Notes: a model not told the origin generated them from the letters alone. Positions 33,369-46,642 are shown, numbered from the stretch's first letter. The stretch: DNA of 64,000 bases from Linnemannia hyalina (GCA_019671135.1 JAHRHY010000007.1:1054001-1118000); one strand, 5' to 3'. Program-made: numbers and translations.

Positions 33369-35513
33369 ATGCGCTTCAACCTCTCTACTGTCATCCTCTC
33401 TCTGTTCATCGCCAGCTCGGTCATCGCTGCTCCAGCGCCTGGTCCCAATGCGTCCGAGCTGGCGAAGCGAAGCTGGCTCGGTGACAAGATGACTGAATGG
33501 TTCCAGGAAGTCAAGAACTCTTTTAGTTGTGGAGCTTGTGTTACTGGGCTGGTAACCGTCAAGGATATTGCCTGGTTGAAGCGAAGCTGGGCATTGGACG
33601 GGTTGGTAAACCTATGCCCACTAATTAAGATGGACGCCGACGTTGTAAGTAGCTGAACTGTGAGAAAAAGAAAACAAAGGCATGTCAAGGTCTTCGGTTC
33701 TTCTTGTCTGATAATCGCGTCTTATCACTTGGTAGTGTTCCAACTTCATCTACACTGATGGTGCGATTCTGGTCGAATCTCTCTTATCGGCCGACATCAT
33801 TGATGGCGATGGCAAGTTTATTTGTTTCCACACCGGAGGGCTGTGTGGCCTCCCTGCCAATACTTCTGGCACCCTCACCCTTCCCCCAAGTACAAGCCTG
33901 TCAATACTACCATTCCAACCCCAAGTGGTACTCTTGTCGACGTCCTTCACTTATCCGAGTAAGTTGCTCGTCTCCTGTTCTTTACAGTCTTCATTCACCA
34001 TATGATACGAATCTGACAAATCTTTTATTCTCATATATCAACTGGCACGTCGATGGTCAATACGACCGGATCCGAGGCACTTTGTAACAAAGCCCTCTGT
34101 TGCTGCAAGTACACAAACTCACCCGCAACCGTCACCTATGCTGCTCCTTCCTGGGGAGACTACAACTGTGATGCGCCTCCCAAGTTGGCCACAAGCATGC
34201 TCGACTATGTCCCTTCCGTCGCCAATATCTCCTTCGGAATCATGACCGGGGACATCCCTCACCACGATGCCTGGCTCGAGACCCCCGAGAAAATCATCCC
34301 TCAGCTTAAGGCTGCCTTTGACGTTATGACCATTATCAAGGCCAAGATCTACCCTGCCATCGGAAACCATGAAACCTCACCTCTCAAGTAAGTCTCAGTC
34401 TATTTTGATGCTCTGTGTGCATGTTTACGCATTTGGGTTTCTGAAGAGTGTGGCGTGTTATTCTTTTCTCATTGTTATAGCATGTTCCTTACTCCTGCGA
34501 CATTGCTTGGTTGTACAAAACCTTGGCGGACGACTGGACTCGATGACTCACTAGTGATGCTGTCAAGTCGTTCAAGAATTACGGATCCTACACCCTCATC
34601 CCCGACCCTGGACTTCGCATCGTCTCGCTCAACACCAACTTTTGCAACACCATGAACTTTTATCTGTACGGTCATACTTCTGAGTACGACCCCCATGGTG
34701 AAGTACAATGGCTCACTCAGCCAGGGCGCCGAGGACATTGGTGAGCGCGTCTGGATTATTGGTCATGTCCCCCCCTCTCAGGTCGATTGCATCAACAACT
34801 GGTCGTCCCTTTACCGCCAAGTCGTCGCCCGTTACTCACCCCACGTCATTGCGGAGCAGTTCTTTGGTCACTTTCACTATGACGACTTCTCGCTGACCTA
34901 TGGACCTGGCGGCAAGTCTGACTCAGAATGCAGTCTCGACTGCTTGGATCGGGCCCTCTGTCACGCCTTACACCGGTCTCAACCCTGCCTTCCGCGTCTA
35001 CAAGGTCGACACCAAGAGCTGGAACGCCTTTGAATCCTTGACGTGTGTCGCCGATCTCGACAAGTCTGCCTCATGGGATGCGACTGGCTCGTCTCCTAAC
35101 CGGTACCTCGAATACTCAGCCCGTCACGCCTACTCGGCCTATGTCCCCATCGCTGCTGACCAGCCCCTGAGCGCTGGCTGGTGGCACAACGTCACCAATG
35201 CCCTTGAGTCCAACCCCGCGGCGTTCAAGCAATACTGGTCCCTCCGCGGGTACAGCGCCAACCGTCTCCCAGAGTGCACGCATGCGAACGGATGTGTTGC
35301 TGATATTGTCTGCGACTTGCGTGCAAGCATGCGATCCGAAATCTGCAACGGTGTCGTCGTGCCCCTGAAGAAGCGCGATGATGATCACAGTCATGACGCT
35401 TCAGCAGCTGGAGCGGATATGTCGCCCAACCTGCTGCCTCTGTCATCACTGGCATCAAATTCCTCGGCGAGTGGGGACCTAACGCCAAGCCCTGGAACAA
35501 GAAGCTCTGCTAA
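33369..35513 (+). pseudogene. Degraded acid-sphingomyelinase-like phosphodiesterase gene (paralog of 38182-40636)
   Basis: Aligned with its intact neighbour, this copy keeps the signal peptide (MRFNLSTVILSLFIASSVIA), the saposin-like cysteines, GNHE, the GHV metal motif and a GHFHYDDF version of the last metal motif, but not one reading frame. Lesions seen are: a frame change at a C5 run near 33883-33887; loss of the AG acceptor before the WHVD motif (about 34036-34042); a short deletion near 34064-34070; TGA in place of Trp at 34544-34546; frame changes near 34718-34724 and 34923-34926; and one near 35405-35420 that shifts the C terminus out of the ancestral frame. The ancestral stop is TAA 35511-35513. 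So many independent defects exclude sequencing error as the whole explanation. The first exon (33369-33648) and the last part (34900-35510) remain open in pieces, so partial transcripts are possible. The enzyme family hydrolyses sphingomyelin and related phosphodiesters outside the cell or in the vacuole. Confidence 0.8.
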
Positions 35514-38181
35514 GCATTATCCACATACCACGTAGACGCCTTTTTACCTAGCCGTGTCTATCTAGTTATCCACTCTATCCATTATAAAATTATAATCATA
35601 ATACAAAAAGGCAGCGATCTAATTTGTGGGCTCATGGGTCAGCTGCGAGGTGTCAGCAAGGAGCAATTGAACAAAGACAGGATAACTCTTTCTTGCATGT
35701 GCATGCATCTTCGACTACACTCATCTCGTCTAGGATTACCTGGAATCGAGAGTGCGAGTGTGTGTGAGTGAGTGAGTTTGAGCTAGAGAGCAAGAGTGCT
35801 TCCTCTTCCCTCTGATCCCTGACTTTCCCATCTCTATTTTCCCTCCTCCTCTCGCCTCCATGTGATTTCTCCCCGCAGATATAAAAACTAAGGGCTACAC
35901 GGTGCAGGGTTCTCTGAGTTTATGGGAGAGAAGTAAAAACAGGTATGTAACGTAGCCTTTCGTTCCTCTTCCTGATTTGTGTGCTTACTGTGGTATTGGC
36001 CGGAGGTACATGGAGCAAGAAGGTACTGCAGAGGCAAAGAAAGACACAAAGGCAATCAATAGTAAATAAGACTAGCAGTTGTTTGGACCCATGGCCAAAT
36101 GTACACCTCTTTCAATAATTCACATCATTCTGCCCGTCTAGAATGATCGAGGGGTCGAGAAGGACAGGGGAAGATGAATGGGTTTAATTATCTACTTCAT
36201 CCAAATGGGGTTTGCAACAGAAAAAGGAGCGAGAATTTGCCTCGCACAACGACAGGGAGAGAGAAAGTGGAGAAGAATTCCCGGGTATGCAATATCTCAT
36301 GTAAACAAACAAAAACATTGGGCAACAGCGAAGAAAAAAACAAAAACAACCGAGGAGAGGAAGGGAAGCAGGGATTGGATGAGAGAGTACGGGCGACCCC
36401 TGAGGGTGAGAAGGCGATTGGCTGGTGGAGGAAGAGCCAATGGCGAAAGAACGAGAACACGTCTGCCATCGACTGGCTGGACAAGGCCTTTTCAGTTCTC
36501 CAATATGATCGGGAGGGCTCTCAAAAATGTATTCCTCTGGGGCCTTTTGCTATGACCCTCGTCGTCGTCTTTTTTCCAAATAAGAGCGAATTATAGAGAG
36601 AAAGGGGGTTGCTTGTTTGTTGTTTCCTTGGTTGGTTGATTTTGTAAAAGAAGAGGAAACGACCACTTTCACACCAGGACAGGAGACATACCAGAGTAAG
36701 ACGAGAACGAGGAAAATTGAATAAATAGGCGCACGCACATACATATTTCATGCTCACACCACCGCTAGAACAACCAAAAAAACATCAACATGAACACAAA
36801 CACATGTGCCGATGGTTGAGAATGATTTTTTTGTTCTCCATTCTGGCCAAGCAGAGGAATGCTCGACGCCACGCTGGTATTACCACCCTAAAAGACTGGC
36901 CAATGGGTCTTTCAAAACGAGGAGCCCTAATATTTTTTTTTATTTCCGCTGGTCGTTATCAGAACCCGTTCTTGGGTAAGGGGTAGTAGCCAAGCCGGGC
37001 CGGATTCGTCTGTATATAGTAGGCTTTTCAAGGCGCATGCATGCCAACGAGAATGGTGCTCCAGAAAAGTAGGGGTCCAGACAAACGTGTCCGGCGGGGT
37101 TCCAAGTCCGCATTTCCGCGTGCGTCGTCGGTACATGTTTGTTTTTGCTGCTGTCTTTTTTTTGTCTCTCTTCAATGTGGTTCGACATCATCATCGCTGT
37201 CATCAAGGGCCTCCTCTTGTTCACAACTCACACTTTAGCCCTTTTTCTTTTGGACTGTGTAACGACGTCTTGTCATCTAAGCATTGAGCAGGCCCTGTCC
37301 ATGCATGGTTTTGGCAAGCGCCAATTCGAAGGCGAGAGAAACGAAGCAGGACAGAAACTAAAAAGTCAGGTCATGGTATCTTTTATGTAAACACATGCAT
37401 TTGAGAAACGAAGAGAAGGAAAGAGAACCTTTGCCTATTCTATGTACCCTTTTTCCATCCCATTCCCTTCCATCCAGGTCGAACGCCTTGCCCTCGAGCC
37501 TAGACGGGCGCTACAGACCGGTTCTTGTTTTTGTTTGGATGTGGCAGCCCAAGGGTCACAGAATATTGCTCACTTGGCCAAAACAACATGGGAAAAAGTA
37601 TTTACTAGAGTCCCTGAATTTATTAGCTTCCCTGCACCTGAATTTACTCCAAAGTTAAAAGAAAAGAAGACCATTGACATTAAATATCCATCCGATCAAG
37701 AACGTACTGCTCTCGCTCATCTTAGATTCTCCCTTCCTATTCAATCGAGATGGCCTTCATACACAGTCTATCGCCCGGCCACTTTTCCCATTGTTTATCG
37801 TTCCTAACCTCCTCTGTCCTCAGATGTACTTTCATGCGCATGACTTTGCCTTTCCTTCCTTCCTTCTATTTGTAATCGAACCGGTTGGATATCATCACCC
37901 CCTCTCTCCCTTGACGAGTTCCCTTGGACCGACCGTTGCCCCAAATGCTTCCGCTGCATCGACGCAAGGCCCAAGGAAATATATAAACCCCCTATTCGCG
38001 CCACTTTTTTTTGGATTCCTTGTCCTAGACCTCGCATCTCCCCCTTCTCTACCCTTTCCCCCTCTCTTGCCCTTGAGCAACCAACCAATCCTTCCCGACG
38101 ACAAGTCAATTCTCATTTGCCACCTATACAAAAACAAATCCTTACCCTCTCATTATAACGAGTACCGTCAACACAAAAAAA
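35514..38181. other. Long intergenic region between the sphingomyelinase paralogs
   Basis: About 2.7 kb. Frames of up to 140 codons exist on both strands (for example 36174-36596 +), but they overlap one another, have no recognisable motif and use A-rich sequence. No gene is called. The right part is the promoter and pyrimidine-rich leader of the intact gene. Confidence 0.5.
37979..37987 (+). promoter_or_regulatory. TATA box of the intact sphingomyelinase gene
   Basis: The string atatataaa lies about 195 nt upstream of ATG 38182 and is followed by a CT-rich leader. It matches the layout before the pseudogene. Confidence 0.55.
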
Positions 38182-40636
38182 ATGCGCATCAATTTCGCCC
38201 CCGTGATTCTTACATTGGCCGTCGCCAGCTCAGTCTATGCTGCCCCTGCACCTGCTCATCTGGCCAAGCGAAACTGGGTCTCCGACAAGCTGAAGGATCT
38301 CGTTGAGAAGGCCCTCAACACTCTTGAGTGTGGTGCTTGCACGGCTGCTTTGGTCGGGGTCAAGGACGTCGCCTGGTTGAACAAGAACTGGGTCATCGAT
38401 GCCTTGTCGTAAGTATCTCTCCAGGAAATGTTACAACTGAAGGAAAATAGCAAGAAAATGAGATCTCCGAAGTTCTTTTTCTTTGGAGCGAGCTATTGAC
38501 CAATATGTTCGTCTTACTTCTTTCTTCTATGATGATGTGGTGTTCTCTAGCGACATTTGCCCCAAGGTGTCCAAGCTCACCCCTGAAGTCGTAAGTTATT
38601 GATAGACTATTCTTTCCTTGCATATTCCCCTTGGTTCATTGTGATATATGCCCGATCGGAATTTGGTAATAGAACGCTAATCATCCTCAAACCCTCCGAT
38701 CCCCTTTATTTACAAAAATAAAACTCAAATAGTGCACAGGCTCTGTCAAGCTGGAAGGCCCTGCTCTGTTGGATGCCCTTCTCAAGGCTGACCTCCTCAG
38801 CGGTGATGCGAAGTTTATCTGCTACCAAGGTACTTCTACGTTCCTTGCTTTCTTGAGCAATGCAATCATTTTTTTTTTGACCATGCAATAATGACACATC
38901 TTTATCTCGTCTTTTTCGCTCTTCAGTGGCCGGTATCTGTGCACCACCATCTATCTCTTCTGGATCCCTTAAGTTCCCTAAGCCAAGACCTGCCAATGCT
39001 GTCCCCCCTGCATCCAGCGGCAAGCTGATCGATGTTCTCCACCTATCCGAGTAAGTTGATCTTTCCACGCCTGGACCACCATTACATTTCGTTTACCAAC
39101 TCACTCCTCTACCTTCTCCCATCAAACCATTCCAACCATATAGCTGGCATGTGGACGCCGGATACATCCCCGGCTCCGAAGCTGAGTGCGACCAACCCCT
39201 GTGCTGCCGCAAGCACAGCAACTCGCCCGCAGTCCCCAAGCGCAAGGCCTCAACTTGGGGCGACTACCATTGCGATGTTCCCATCAAGCTGGGCCAGAAC
39301 ATGATGACCTACGTCCCCACCGTTGCCAACGTCTCCTTTGGTATCTTGACCGGCGATGTCCCCCCTCACGACATCTGGGCCCAAACCCAACAGACAGTTG
39401 TCCCCCAGACCGCCAACGCCTACGGTGTCATGGCCACCCTCGGAACCAAAATCTACCCGACCATCGGAAACCACGAGGCCGGCCCGTCCAACCTCTACCC
39501 TACCACTTCTTCGGGCGGTAGTGTCCAGTGGTTGTACAACAGCCTGGCCGACGACTGGTCCCGCTGGCTCCCAGCCGAGGCAGTCAGCTCTGTCAAGTCC
39601 AACTATGGTGCCTATAATGTCAGCCCCGCCCCCGGTCTTCGTATCATCTCCCTTAACACCAACTTCTGCTACAACATGAACTTCTACCTCTACGCCGAGG
39701 TAAGAAGAGGATTTGACTGCATTGAGCTTTGTTGTGCGTTTTTCTCTTTTTGCTTCTCAGGTGCAGTACTCTAATATGATTCTTTTTATTCCCCTAAAAA
39801 AAAAGATCTCCGACTACGACCCCAACGGTGAACTCAAGTGGCTCGTTGTCCAGCTTCAGGCTGCCGAGGATGCCGGTGAGCGCGTCTGGATTATTGGTCA
39901 TGTCAGCCCTTCCATGACCAGCTGCATCATGAACTGGTCCAGCCTCTACTACCAAGCCGTCCAGCGCTACTCGCCCCATGTCATTGCCGAGCAGTTCTTT
40001 GGACACTCCCATTACGATGAATTCGCCCTCTCCTACGGACCAGGCGCCAAGACTGCCCAGAACGCCATCGCAACCGCCTGGATCGGACCCTCCACCACCA
40101 CCTACACCAACCTCAACCCCGGTTTCCGTACCTACAAGGTCGACACCAAGTCCTGGAACATCTTTGACTCTCAGACCTACATCGCCGACATGAACCTCGC
40201 TCCCACCTGGGACGCGACCGGCGCAACTCCCAACTGGCACCTTGAGTACTCAGCCCGTCAAACCTACTCGGCCTATGTCCCCATCGCTGACGACAAGCCC
40301 CTGAGCGCCAGCTGGTGGCACGACGTTACCAAGGCCTTCGAGACCAACCCAGCCGCCTTCCAGACCTACTGGAAGCTCCGTAGCAAGTCTTCCGGTCTCC
40401 AACTCGCCTGCCCTGCTGGCGGCCCTTGCCCCGCCGAGATGATTTGCAACCTCCGCGCCGGCAAGAGCTCCGACTCTTGCACAAAGATCGCTCTTAAGCT
40501 CTCCAGACGCAGCGACGTCGACAGTGAGGTCACCCCCGTTGCAGCTGTTATTGCGGGTGCCAACCGTATCCTCAAGCGTTCCGAGCCTGCTGCCGCCGCC
40601 CAGAGCAACCTCTGGAACGAGAACCTCTGCATTTAA
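38182..40636 (+). CDS. Secreted acid sphingomyelinase-like phosphodiesterase
   Basis: Proposed join(38182..38408, 38551..38590, 38733..38829, 38927..39050, 39144..39699, 39806..40636), 624 residues, all junctions GT-AG with matching phases. A signal peptide (VILTLAVASSVYAAPAPAHL) is followed by a saposin-B-like cysteine domain (LECGACTAALVGVKDVAWL, DICPKV, FICYQ, GICAPP). The calcineurin-type metallophosphoesterase core follows in order: VLHLSDWHVDAGY, ILTGDVPPHDIW, YPTIGNHEAG, VWIIGHVSPSM and EQFFGHSHYDEF. These are the two-metal ligands of acid sphingomyelinase. The C-terminal domain carries further cysteines (LACPAGGPCPAEMICNLRAG). The reaction is hydrolysis of sphingomyelin to ceramide and phosphocholine, or of a related fungal sphingolipid or nucleotide substrate; substrate choice cannot be read from sequence. 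It is presumably secreted or vacuolar. The damaged upstream copy shows that the family duplicated locally. Confidence 0.88.
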
Positions 40637-40976
40637 AAAAAACAACAACAACAATATCCTCCCTCTTTCTGAAAAGAAAAGAAAGGGTTGAATGTTAAAG
40701 CGATAAGAAATCCGTAGTTTTTTTTTTTTTTTTCTTTCATATTTTCTTATGGATAGATAGCATATCATAGTATCCAATCCCCTCCTTTTTATGCCATAAC
40801 AAAGAGTATTTTACGATTCAAAGCATTTCAATGACAATTATCAATAGGCCGTCATGCTATTCGGCAACGCTCACCCATTGTCCTTCCTTGCCATGAACTC
40901 TATCTGTGGATCCAGAGTTATGAAAAAATAACTGCACGCGAAGTTCGCTAGGGATTGCGAGATGCTGTAGAACGCC
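40637..40976. other. 3' flank of the sphingomyelinase gene
   Basis: Begins with an ACA-rich stretch and a poly-T run at 40718-40733. No gene is seen. Confidence 0.5.
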
Positions 40977-41396
40977 TCAACGATAGTGGGAGAAGACCAG
41001 TTTGCCGTGGTTAATCACGTCGTCCAGTAGGATCGCCTTCTCTAGTGAGGCGTTAGCGCCGACCACTCGAGCCATGTATGGACGGTGGTCCGCGTCCCGA
41101 GACATCGGCTTCATGACCTCCTGGATGTACTTGTAGATCCGATCGCTGCCGAGCCCGGGGTTGGCTCTGTTCGCACATCGGATGATGGGCGTGAGGGGTC
41201 CCCATCCCCGATTTGATATGTGTCGTCCTGGCAAAGCGGCTCTGGCCCGCCGTGCGTCGGCGATACCAGACTTATGCCCTGACCGAGCAAAAGTATTCCA
41301 CTGGGTGAGACTTGATAACAACCGCCTTAAATGATCATCTGGCCTCCTCGGTGTTCCTAGGGGAATACGACAGTATCTGGTCAAGTCGAATAACAT
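40977..41396 (-). CDS. Uncertain small ORF (139 codons)
   Basis: Open frame with GC-rich, coding-like composition, unlike the flanks. The protein is basic at the N terminus and ends in a helical-looking segment (KYIQEVMKPMSRDADHRPYM, then SLEKAILLDDVINHGKLVF). I do not recognise it. An in-frame TAA lies two codons upstream of the ATG. No partner exons with good splice signals were found, so it may be a short gene, the last exon of something unspliceable, or a remnant of a larger gene. It sits 200 bp beyond the 3' end of MSH6 on the same strand. Confidence 0.3.
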   Translation of the reverse strand: MLFDLTRYCRIPLGTPRRPDDHLRRLLSSLTQWNTFARSGHKSGIADARRARAALPGRHISNRGWGPLTPIIRCANRANPGLGSDRIYKYIQEVMKPMSRDADHRPYMARVVGANASLEKAILLDDVINHGKLVFSHYR

Positions 41397-41594
41397 GACG
41401 ACTTAAGCTTATCATCCGAGGACTAGGACTATGTAGAGTATGTGTTATCTTCTTTTATTTCTCATAGTCCCAAAAAACTTCTGAACCAAAGTGTGCAAGC
41501 TGGAAAAAAGGGTGGGGTCAAAATGGCGTGCGTTAGAATAAGCAAGCGGATATATGTATTGAAAGATTGTGCAACGTATTGGGAAAGTAATATG

Positions 41595-44500
41595 TTACAG
41601 GGAGGCCATGGCCTTGAAGATGCGCTGGAAAACACGTGTCTCCTGCTCCTTCGTAAGGTGCCGTACACCCACTCGCGTCGTCGAGGAGCCACCATTGCCT
41701 TCAGCGTCACCGCCCATCTCATCATCATCAGCTGCAGCAGTGTCTGGACTACCGACTCTACCAAGCAAGTACGCAAGATCCATCACCATACCGAGTCCTA
41801 CATTCTTGACGCCGCGAGTGAGACGCAACTCCTCCTCCCGCTTGGTTTCCTGCTTAAGCTCAAACTCCTGTGCCATTTCCTCCGCACGGTCAACAATCTC
41901 GCGAGGGACGCCTGCCATGTGTGCGACGTTCATACCATACGACTTTTCACAGACACCATCCACTAACTTGTACAAGAACGTCACTTCTCTGTTGGCCTGG
42001 TCTACTTGGCATGCCATGTGTTTCAATGCAACATTGGGATCCCGTTCAAACTCGTTCGTCAGTGTTCCATAGTGAGTCGAGAACAGGCCCAGGCATCCAA
42101 TCCGAGTCGACAGCTCATGCAGGACAGAGTATGCAATCGCATACCCATCGAACGTGCTTGTGCCTCGTCCCAGCTCGTCCAAAATCACCATCGACCGCTC
42201 TGTTGCCTCTGACAAAATCTTGGACGTCTCCGACAGCTCCACCATAAATGTCGACTGACCAGCCAAAATGTTGTCGTTTGCTCCAATACGCGTGAAGATC
42301 CGGTCAAAGGGCGTCAGCCTGCACTTTTCCGCGGGGACATAGCATCCAAGTTGCGCCATAATGATTGCCACACACGTCTAAATGGGAGTTACATAAGAAA
42401 ATATTAGACGACATAAAGCGAACACTACCTGCTAATATCCTCGTCATGAAAAGTATATCAAAGCGATTCGTTACCTGTCTAAGCAGCGTGGATTTACCAC
42501 CCATGTTGGGACCCGTCAGCAGAATCAAGTTGGACGTGTCTCCTCCAAGCATAGTGTCGTTAGGGATAAAGTCCGATGCGATACCAGGGATAACACAGGG
42601 GTGCCTCAATCCTTCCAGTTCCAAAACCGACCGCTCGCTATCCACGAACTCTGGGCGGCAAGAAGGCGCTAATGTATCATTGAAGTCATATCCAAGGTTA
42701 GAAATCGGTTCCGGGTAACCATGTTTGCCAGTGTCTACGAGAATACAACTCTAAAAGTGACTTACAACCAAGGGCAGAGCTACTCTTCGAGAGAGAGCAG
42801 AGACAATCCAGCTCAGCAATGATCTTGACTGCCTTCAACCAGTCCTTGTAGTCCTGGTCAAACTTGGCGTAGAGTCGTCCCTTAAGCTCCTTCATGATAG
42901 CGTTCTTGGTCTCCCTGGCCTCCTGCAACTTCGTGACAAGCGCCATCAATTCCGGCGTGTAGTATCGGCTAATCGTCTATTTGGTCACAGGAGGTAAATA
43001 CAGTCAGCACAATGCTCCAAGGTAATCGACAGTGCATCACAATATCCTCTATTATACTTACGCTAGTAGACGAGGTCTTCTTCCAGTTCTTGGGAACAGT
43101 GATCTTATTCGACATCTCCAGCTGGTAGATTTCCTTACCCAAATCCTTGTACACAATCTTCGTTGTCCTATAGATATTCAAACGAAGAGTGCACTTAGTA
43201 ATGCAATCAAGAACCTACAAGCCCCCCCCCCATTTGCCCGACACGAAGTACTTACTTGAGCTCGCGTTTGGCCTTGTCCAAAAGTTGTGCAAACTGAGAG
43301 TCAAGGTTGTTCAAGGCTTCGTTGTTGGCATCATAGTCCTCTGCGAAACCAGGGTGTGGGATAACATCGCCCTCAGCCTGTGCCACCTTGTGATCGAAAG
43401 CCTCTTCAAAATAGTTTAAGTGCTCCGTCAAATCTGGCAACTCGTCTAGGACTGACGCCAGCTTCTTGGACTTGAACTGGTCTGTGTATGAGCTCAACAG
43501 ACGGGAGGTATCCACCAACGTCCTGAAGGTCGACAGAACCACCAAAAACTCGGAAATCTTGCAAGATCCGGCATGGATTCGACTCACAATACGCTCCAGA
43601 TCAGGGAAGCGAGCACACCTCTCCTCAAACAACTCCATGAATCCTGGGACACGCATAAGATCCTCGACAGCGTCCAGACGCGCTCCAATGGCTGAGCTCG
43701 ATCGCAAAGGGTGACACAGCCATCTGCGGAACAAACGCTTTCCGAATGGGGTGACACATCGGTTGAGGAGTCGAAGGACAGTCCCAGTCTCAGAACCATC
43801 GCCGTTGTTCTGGAACATTTCCAAGTTGGAAAGAGTCTGGCCGTCCAGGATAAGTGTAGAAGCTTGGCGAACTGGGTCATAGACGTGAAAGTTCTTGAAG
43901 GACAGCAGCTCTGTATCAAGCTTGAGCTATACGTTGGAATAAAAAGTAACATCGTACTTAGTATGCAGCGTCGATTCGTTAGCTACTGCAAGGAGCAATC
44001 GGTTGCTGGACTTACAGATCTCAGGTACCAGACCAGACCTCCAAGCGCACTCATCACTACCATGTTATCCTTCACACTCTGCAACGCGGCTGGCCAGCAA
44101 TCTAGATCGAGCGAGAGAAGAATGACGATTCGTTAGTATACGAATAAGCGAACTGGTGGATCTTTTGGTGGCGGACAAAAATAAATACAACAGTCATCGA
44201 CAACAATGTACCTGAGGCAAGCGAACCTGCTTCATTAGCTCCAAAATATTCTTTGATGCGAAGCTCGTCCGCTGTATCCAAAGCGTTCCAGAACTGGGCC
44301 TCAGGCTGCAAGTGATTCCAAATCGTGTTGGCGCCCAGACTGTTCTTCAAAATCCTGGTGCTCCTAATGCTGAGACCACCCTTCTCCACAACAACTTCTT
44401 TGGGCTTGATCTGGGTGATAAGAGTCTCAAACTTAGTCCTGTCCATGTCGTCATAGAAAGTCGCCAGGTTGAACTCTGCTGTTGAGGTATCCACAAACGC

Positions 44501-46388
44501 GACTCCGAACTGTGTGGGCAAATGCTCGGCGCCAGGTCGATTGATCTCCTTGATCGCCATACAGTAGGTCGCCATGTCATTGGTCAGCAGACCCGAGTCT
44601 GTCAATGTTCCGGCCGTCAGAATCGAATGAAGCTCGCGCCGAATGACCTTCGGTGCCGACTTTGCAGCAACTCCATCACGTTCGCGCATAGCCTTCCCGA
44701 GTGCCGTTTCCATCTGGTCGACCCTCGCCACCTTGTATCCCTTGGCAATAAACTGAGCCGCCCAGTACTCGAAACTCGACTCGGGCACTCCCACCATCCT
44801 CATGTTGGTGCGGTCTGTAAGCTTGAGGTCAAACTTCTGGTGTCCAATGTCGGCGTCGTTCTCGTACAGCTCGTAAAACTTGCCCTTCTTGAAAAAGACC
44901 ACTGAGTCAAAATTCTGGCCTTTGATCTCCCAAAACTGCCTCTCAAACTCTGTGAACGTGGCCCATGCTGTCTTCGGTATGTAAAGTGTCCTAGGGTCAT
45001 AATCCGGTGAACCTGCATGTTTCAAGTTAGCAATTGGATGTTAGTATCAGTTTGTCTATACATCGGTAAATCACAACAGAGTACGATAGATAGATTCAGA
45101 TATCACGGTTACCTATTGGGTTCATGTCAGCATCCTTAATATCCAAAAGCCAGCTGTATCGTCCGTTGTTTTTCTCCTCGAACCTGGCTACTCGCTCTCT
45201 CTTCTTGTCATCCTTCAACATCAGTGTTGGGCGAGGTGCGGGCTTATTTGAGGTCTATATAAGTTTAAGATACATTATTACGTTGCGCCCTTTTTGTGGA
45301 GGAAAGGTATTAAGTATGAGCTTGCGGTGACAAAATGCACTTACATTGAAGACGGCGGCCACGACAGGCTTGGATGGTGTGGTAGGTTTGGGCTTGGACT
45401 GAGCAGGTTTATTTTTGCCCCGAGCTGGTGACGATGGCACCTCAATATCGTCTTCCAGTAGACTATCATCCAGCTCCACATCATCTATTGCGGTCATAAG
45501 GGTATCGTCAGTGCCAATGTCACATTAATAGAAAGAGGGGCCAAGCAAAAAAATACCGAGAATCGTCAATTGTCTTACCAATATCCATAAAGTCATCCTC
45601 AGGTGCGAGAGCAGGCGCCTCATACTCTGAGTCATCGTCATCATCCAGCTGGACTCTAGACTTTCGCTGTGGCTTGCTGGGGGTAGAAGGGCCTTTTTTC
45701 TCCGTATCATCATCGTCGTCGTCCTCATCGTCCGAGATTTGGTACTTGATCTTCCTGGCACTGCGGCTCTGTTAATATAACCGAAGAAGAGAACGACCAT
45801 GTTAGAATGTCGCAAGCAAAGGGAACACGCACCAGCTCGATGCAAGAAGGTTACAGCTGGAAAACGTACCGAACGTCGAGACCCGATAGCTTCTTCCTCA
45901 TCCTCAGGCTCGATATCAAACAGATCCAGCTTGCGGACAGGAGTGCCCAACGACAGCTTCTCAACCGCTGCCGCAAATTTCTTGACCGACCGCGATTCGT
46001 CCTGGTAGGCGATGGGACTACTGTCTTCGAAATCGGCCGTCTTGCGTTTGTGCGCAGTAGGAGTAGTACTTGATGCAGATGTGCTGTTTAGAATCGACTC
46101 ATCCGTCGAGAACAGCGGTGAAGAATCCAGAAACAAGGGTACGTCTTGTGAAGCTGCTTCGTTGGTCTTCTTCTTCTTGATGGGTGTCCGCATGGGGTCC
46201 GAGTCTTTGATTGTGAGTGAGTTTCCATTGCTCACGTTGGTGGCGTTTGTGGTTGCTGCTGCTGCTGGAGCAGCAGGAGGTGCGGCAGTCTTGAAGAAGG
46301 AGAGGAGGGACTTTTGCATCATAGGTGGCTGCGAGGAGCCGCCCTTGGGACGAGCCGGTGATTTTGGAGGCCGATTTTCTGAAGTCAT
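41595..46388 (-). CDS. MSH6: DNA mismatch repair protein Msh6
   Basis: Proposed complement(join(41595..42377, 42475..42668, 42766..42976, 43062..43167, 43256..43926, 44016..44101, 44212..45012, 45113..45254, 45345..45484, 45579..45768, 45870..46388)), 1280 residues (yeast 1242). All eleven exons join in phase. A PCNA-binding PIP box (QKSLLSFF) is at residues 25-32, followed by a disordered acidic linker. The MutS domain I begins near 330 (SPDYDPRTLYIP) with the mismatch-contacting Phe-Tyr-Glu motif near 376-378 (KFYELYE). The lever/clamp region follows (TPFGKRLFRRWLCHPL). The ATPase domain has Walker A (TGPNMGGKST, near 1007), then ILDELGRGTSTFDGYAIAYS and FSTHYGTL. Msh6 pairs with Msh2 as MutSalpha to detect base mismatches and small loops in the nucleus. 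The donor/acceptor at 42766/42668 was chosen because it gives exact-length alignment with the yeast Msh6 SCRP region. Confidence 0.92.
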
Positions 46389-46642
46389 GGTCAATGGAAG
46401 AAGATCGCTGGTGGTTTTGGATGGCAAGAAGAAAAGGAAGGAAAAAGAAAAAGGGTCCAGCAGTCGCGCTTGGAAGGGAGGAAAGAACAAATAAAACACA
46501 CAGGCACACAAAAAGACAATCAAACGAGTCACATAAACAAACATTCATTAAACGCGTCTGGGACGCGTTTATGAAAAAAAAGGTCAAAAAACTGTACATT
46601 TGCACATAAGTAGCAACTATCTATGAAATAAACCACATGCAA

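Noticed and set aside
36174..36596. Overlapping frames of 95-140 codons on both strands between the sphingomyelinase copies
   Set aside because: No motif, no splice partners, mutual overlap in several frames and A-rich composition.
42736..42766. A 31-nt intron in MSH6 using the nearest tcgtag acceptor
   Set aside because: Too short for spliceosomal removal and it adds about 30 residues; the acceptor that starts the exon at 42668 gives exact-length alignment with yeast Msh6.
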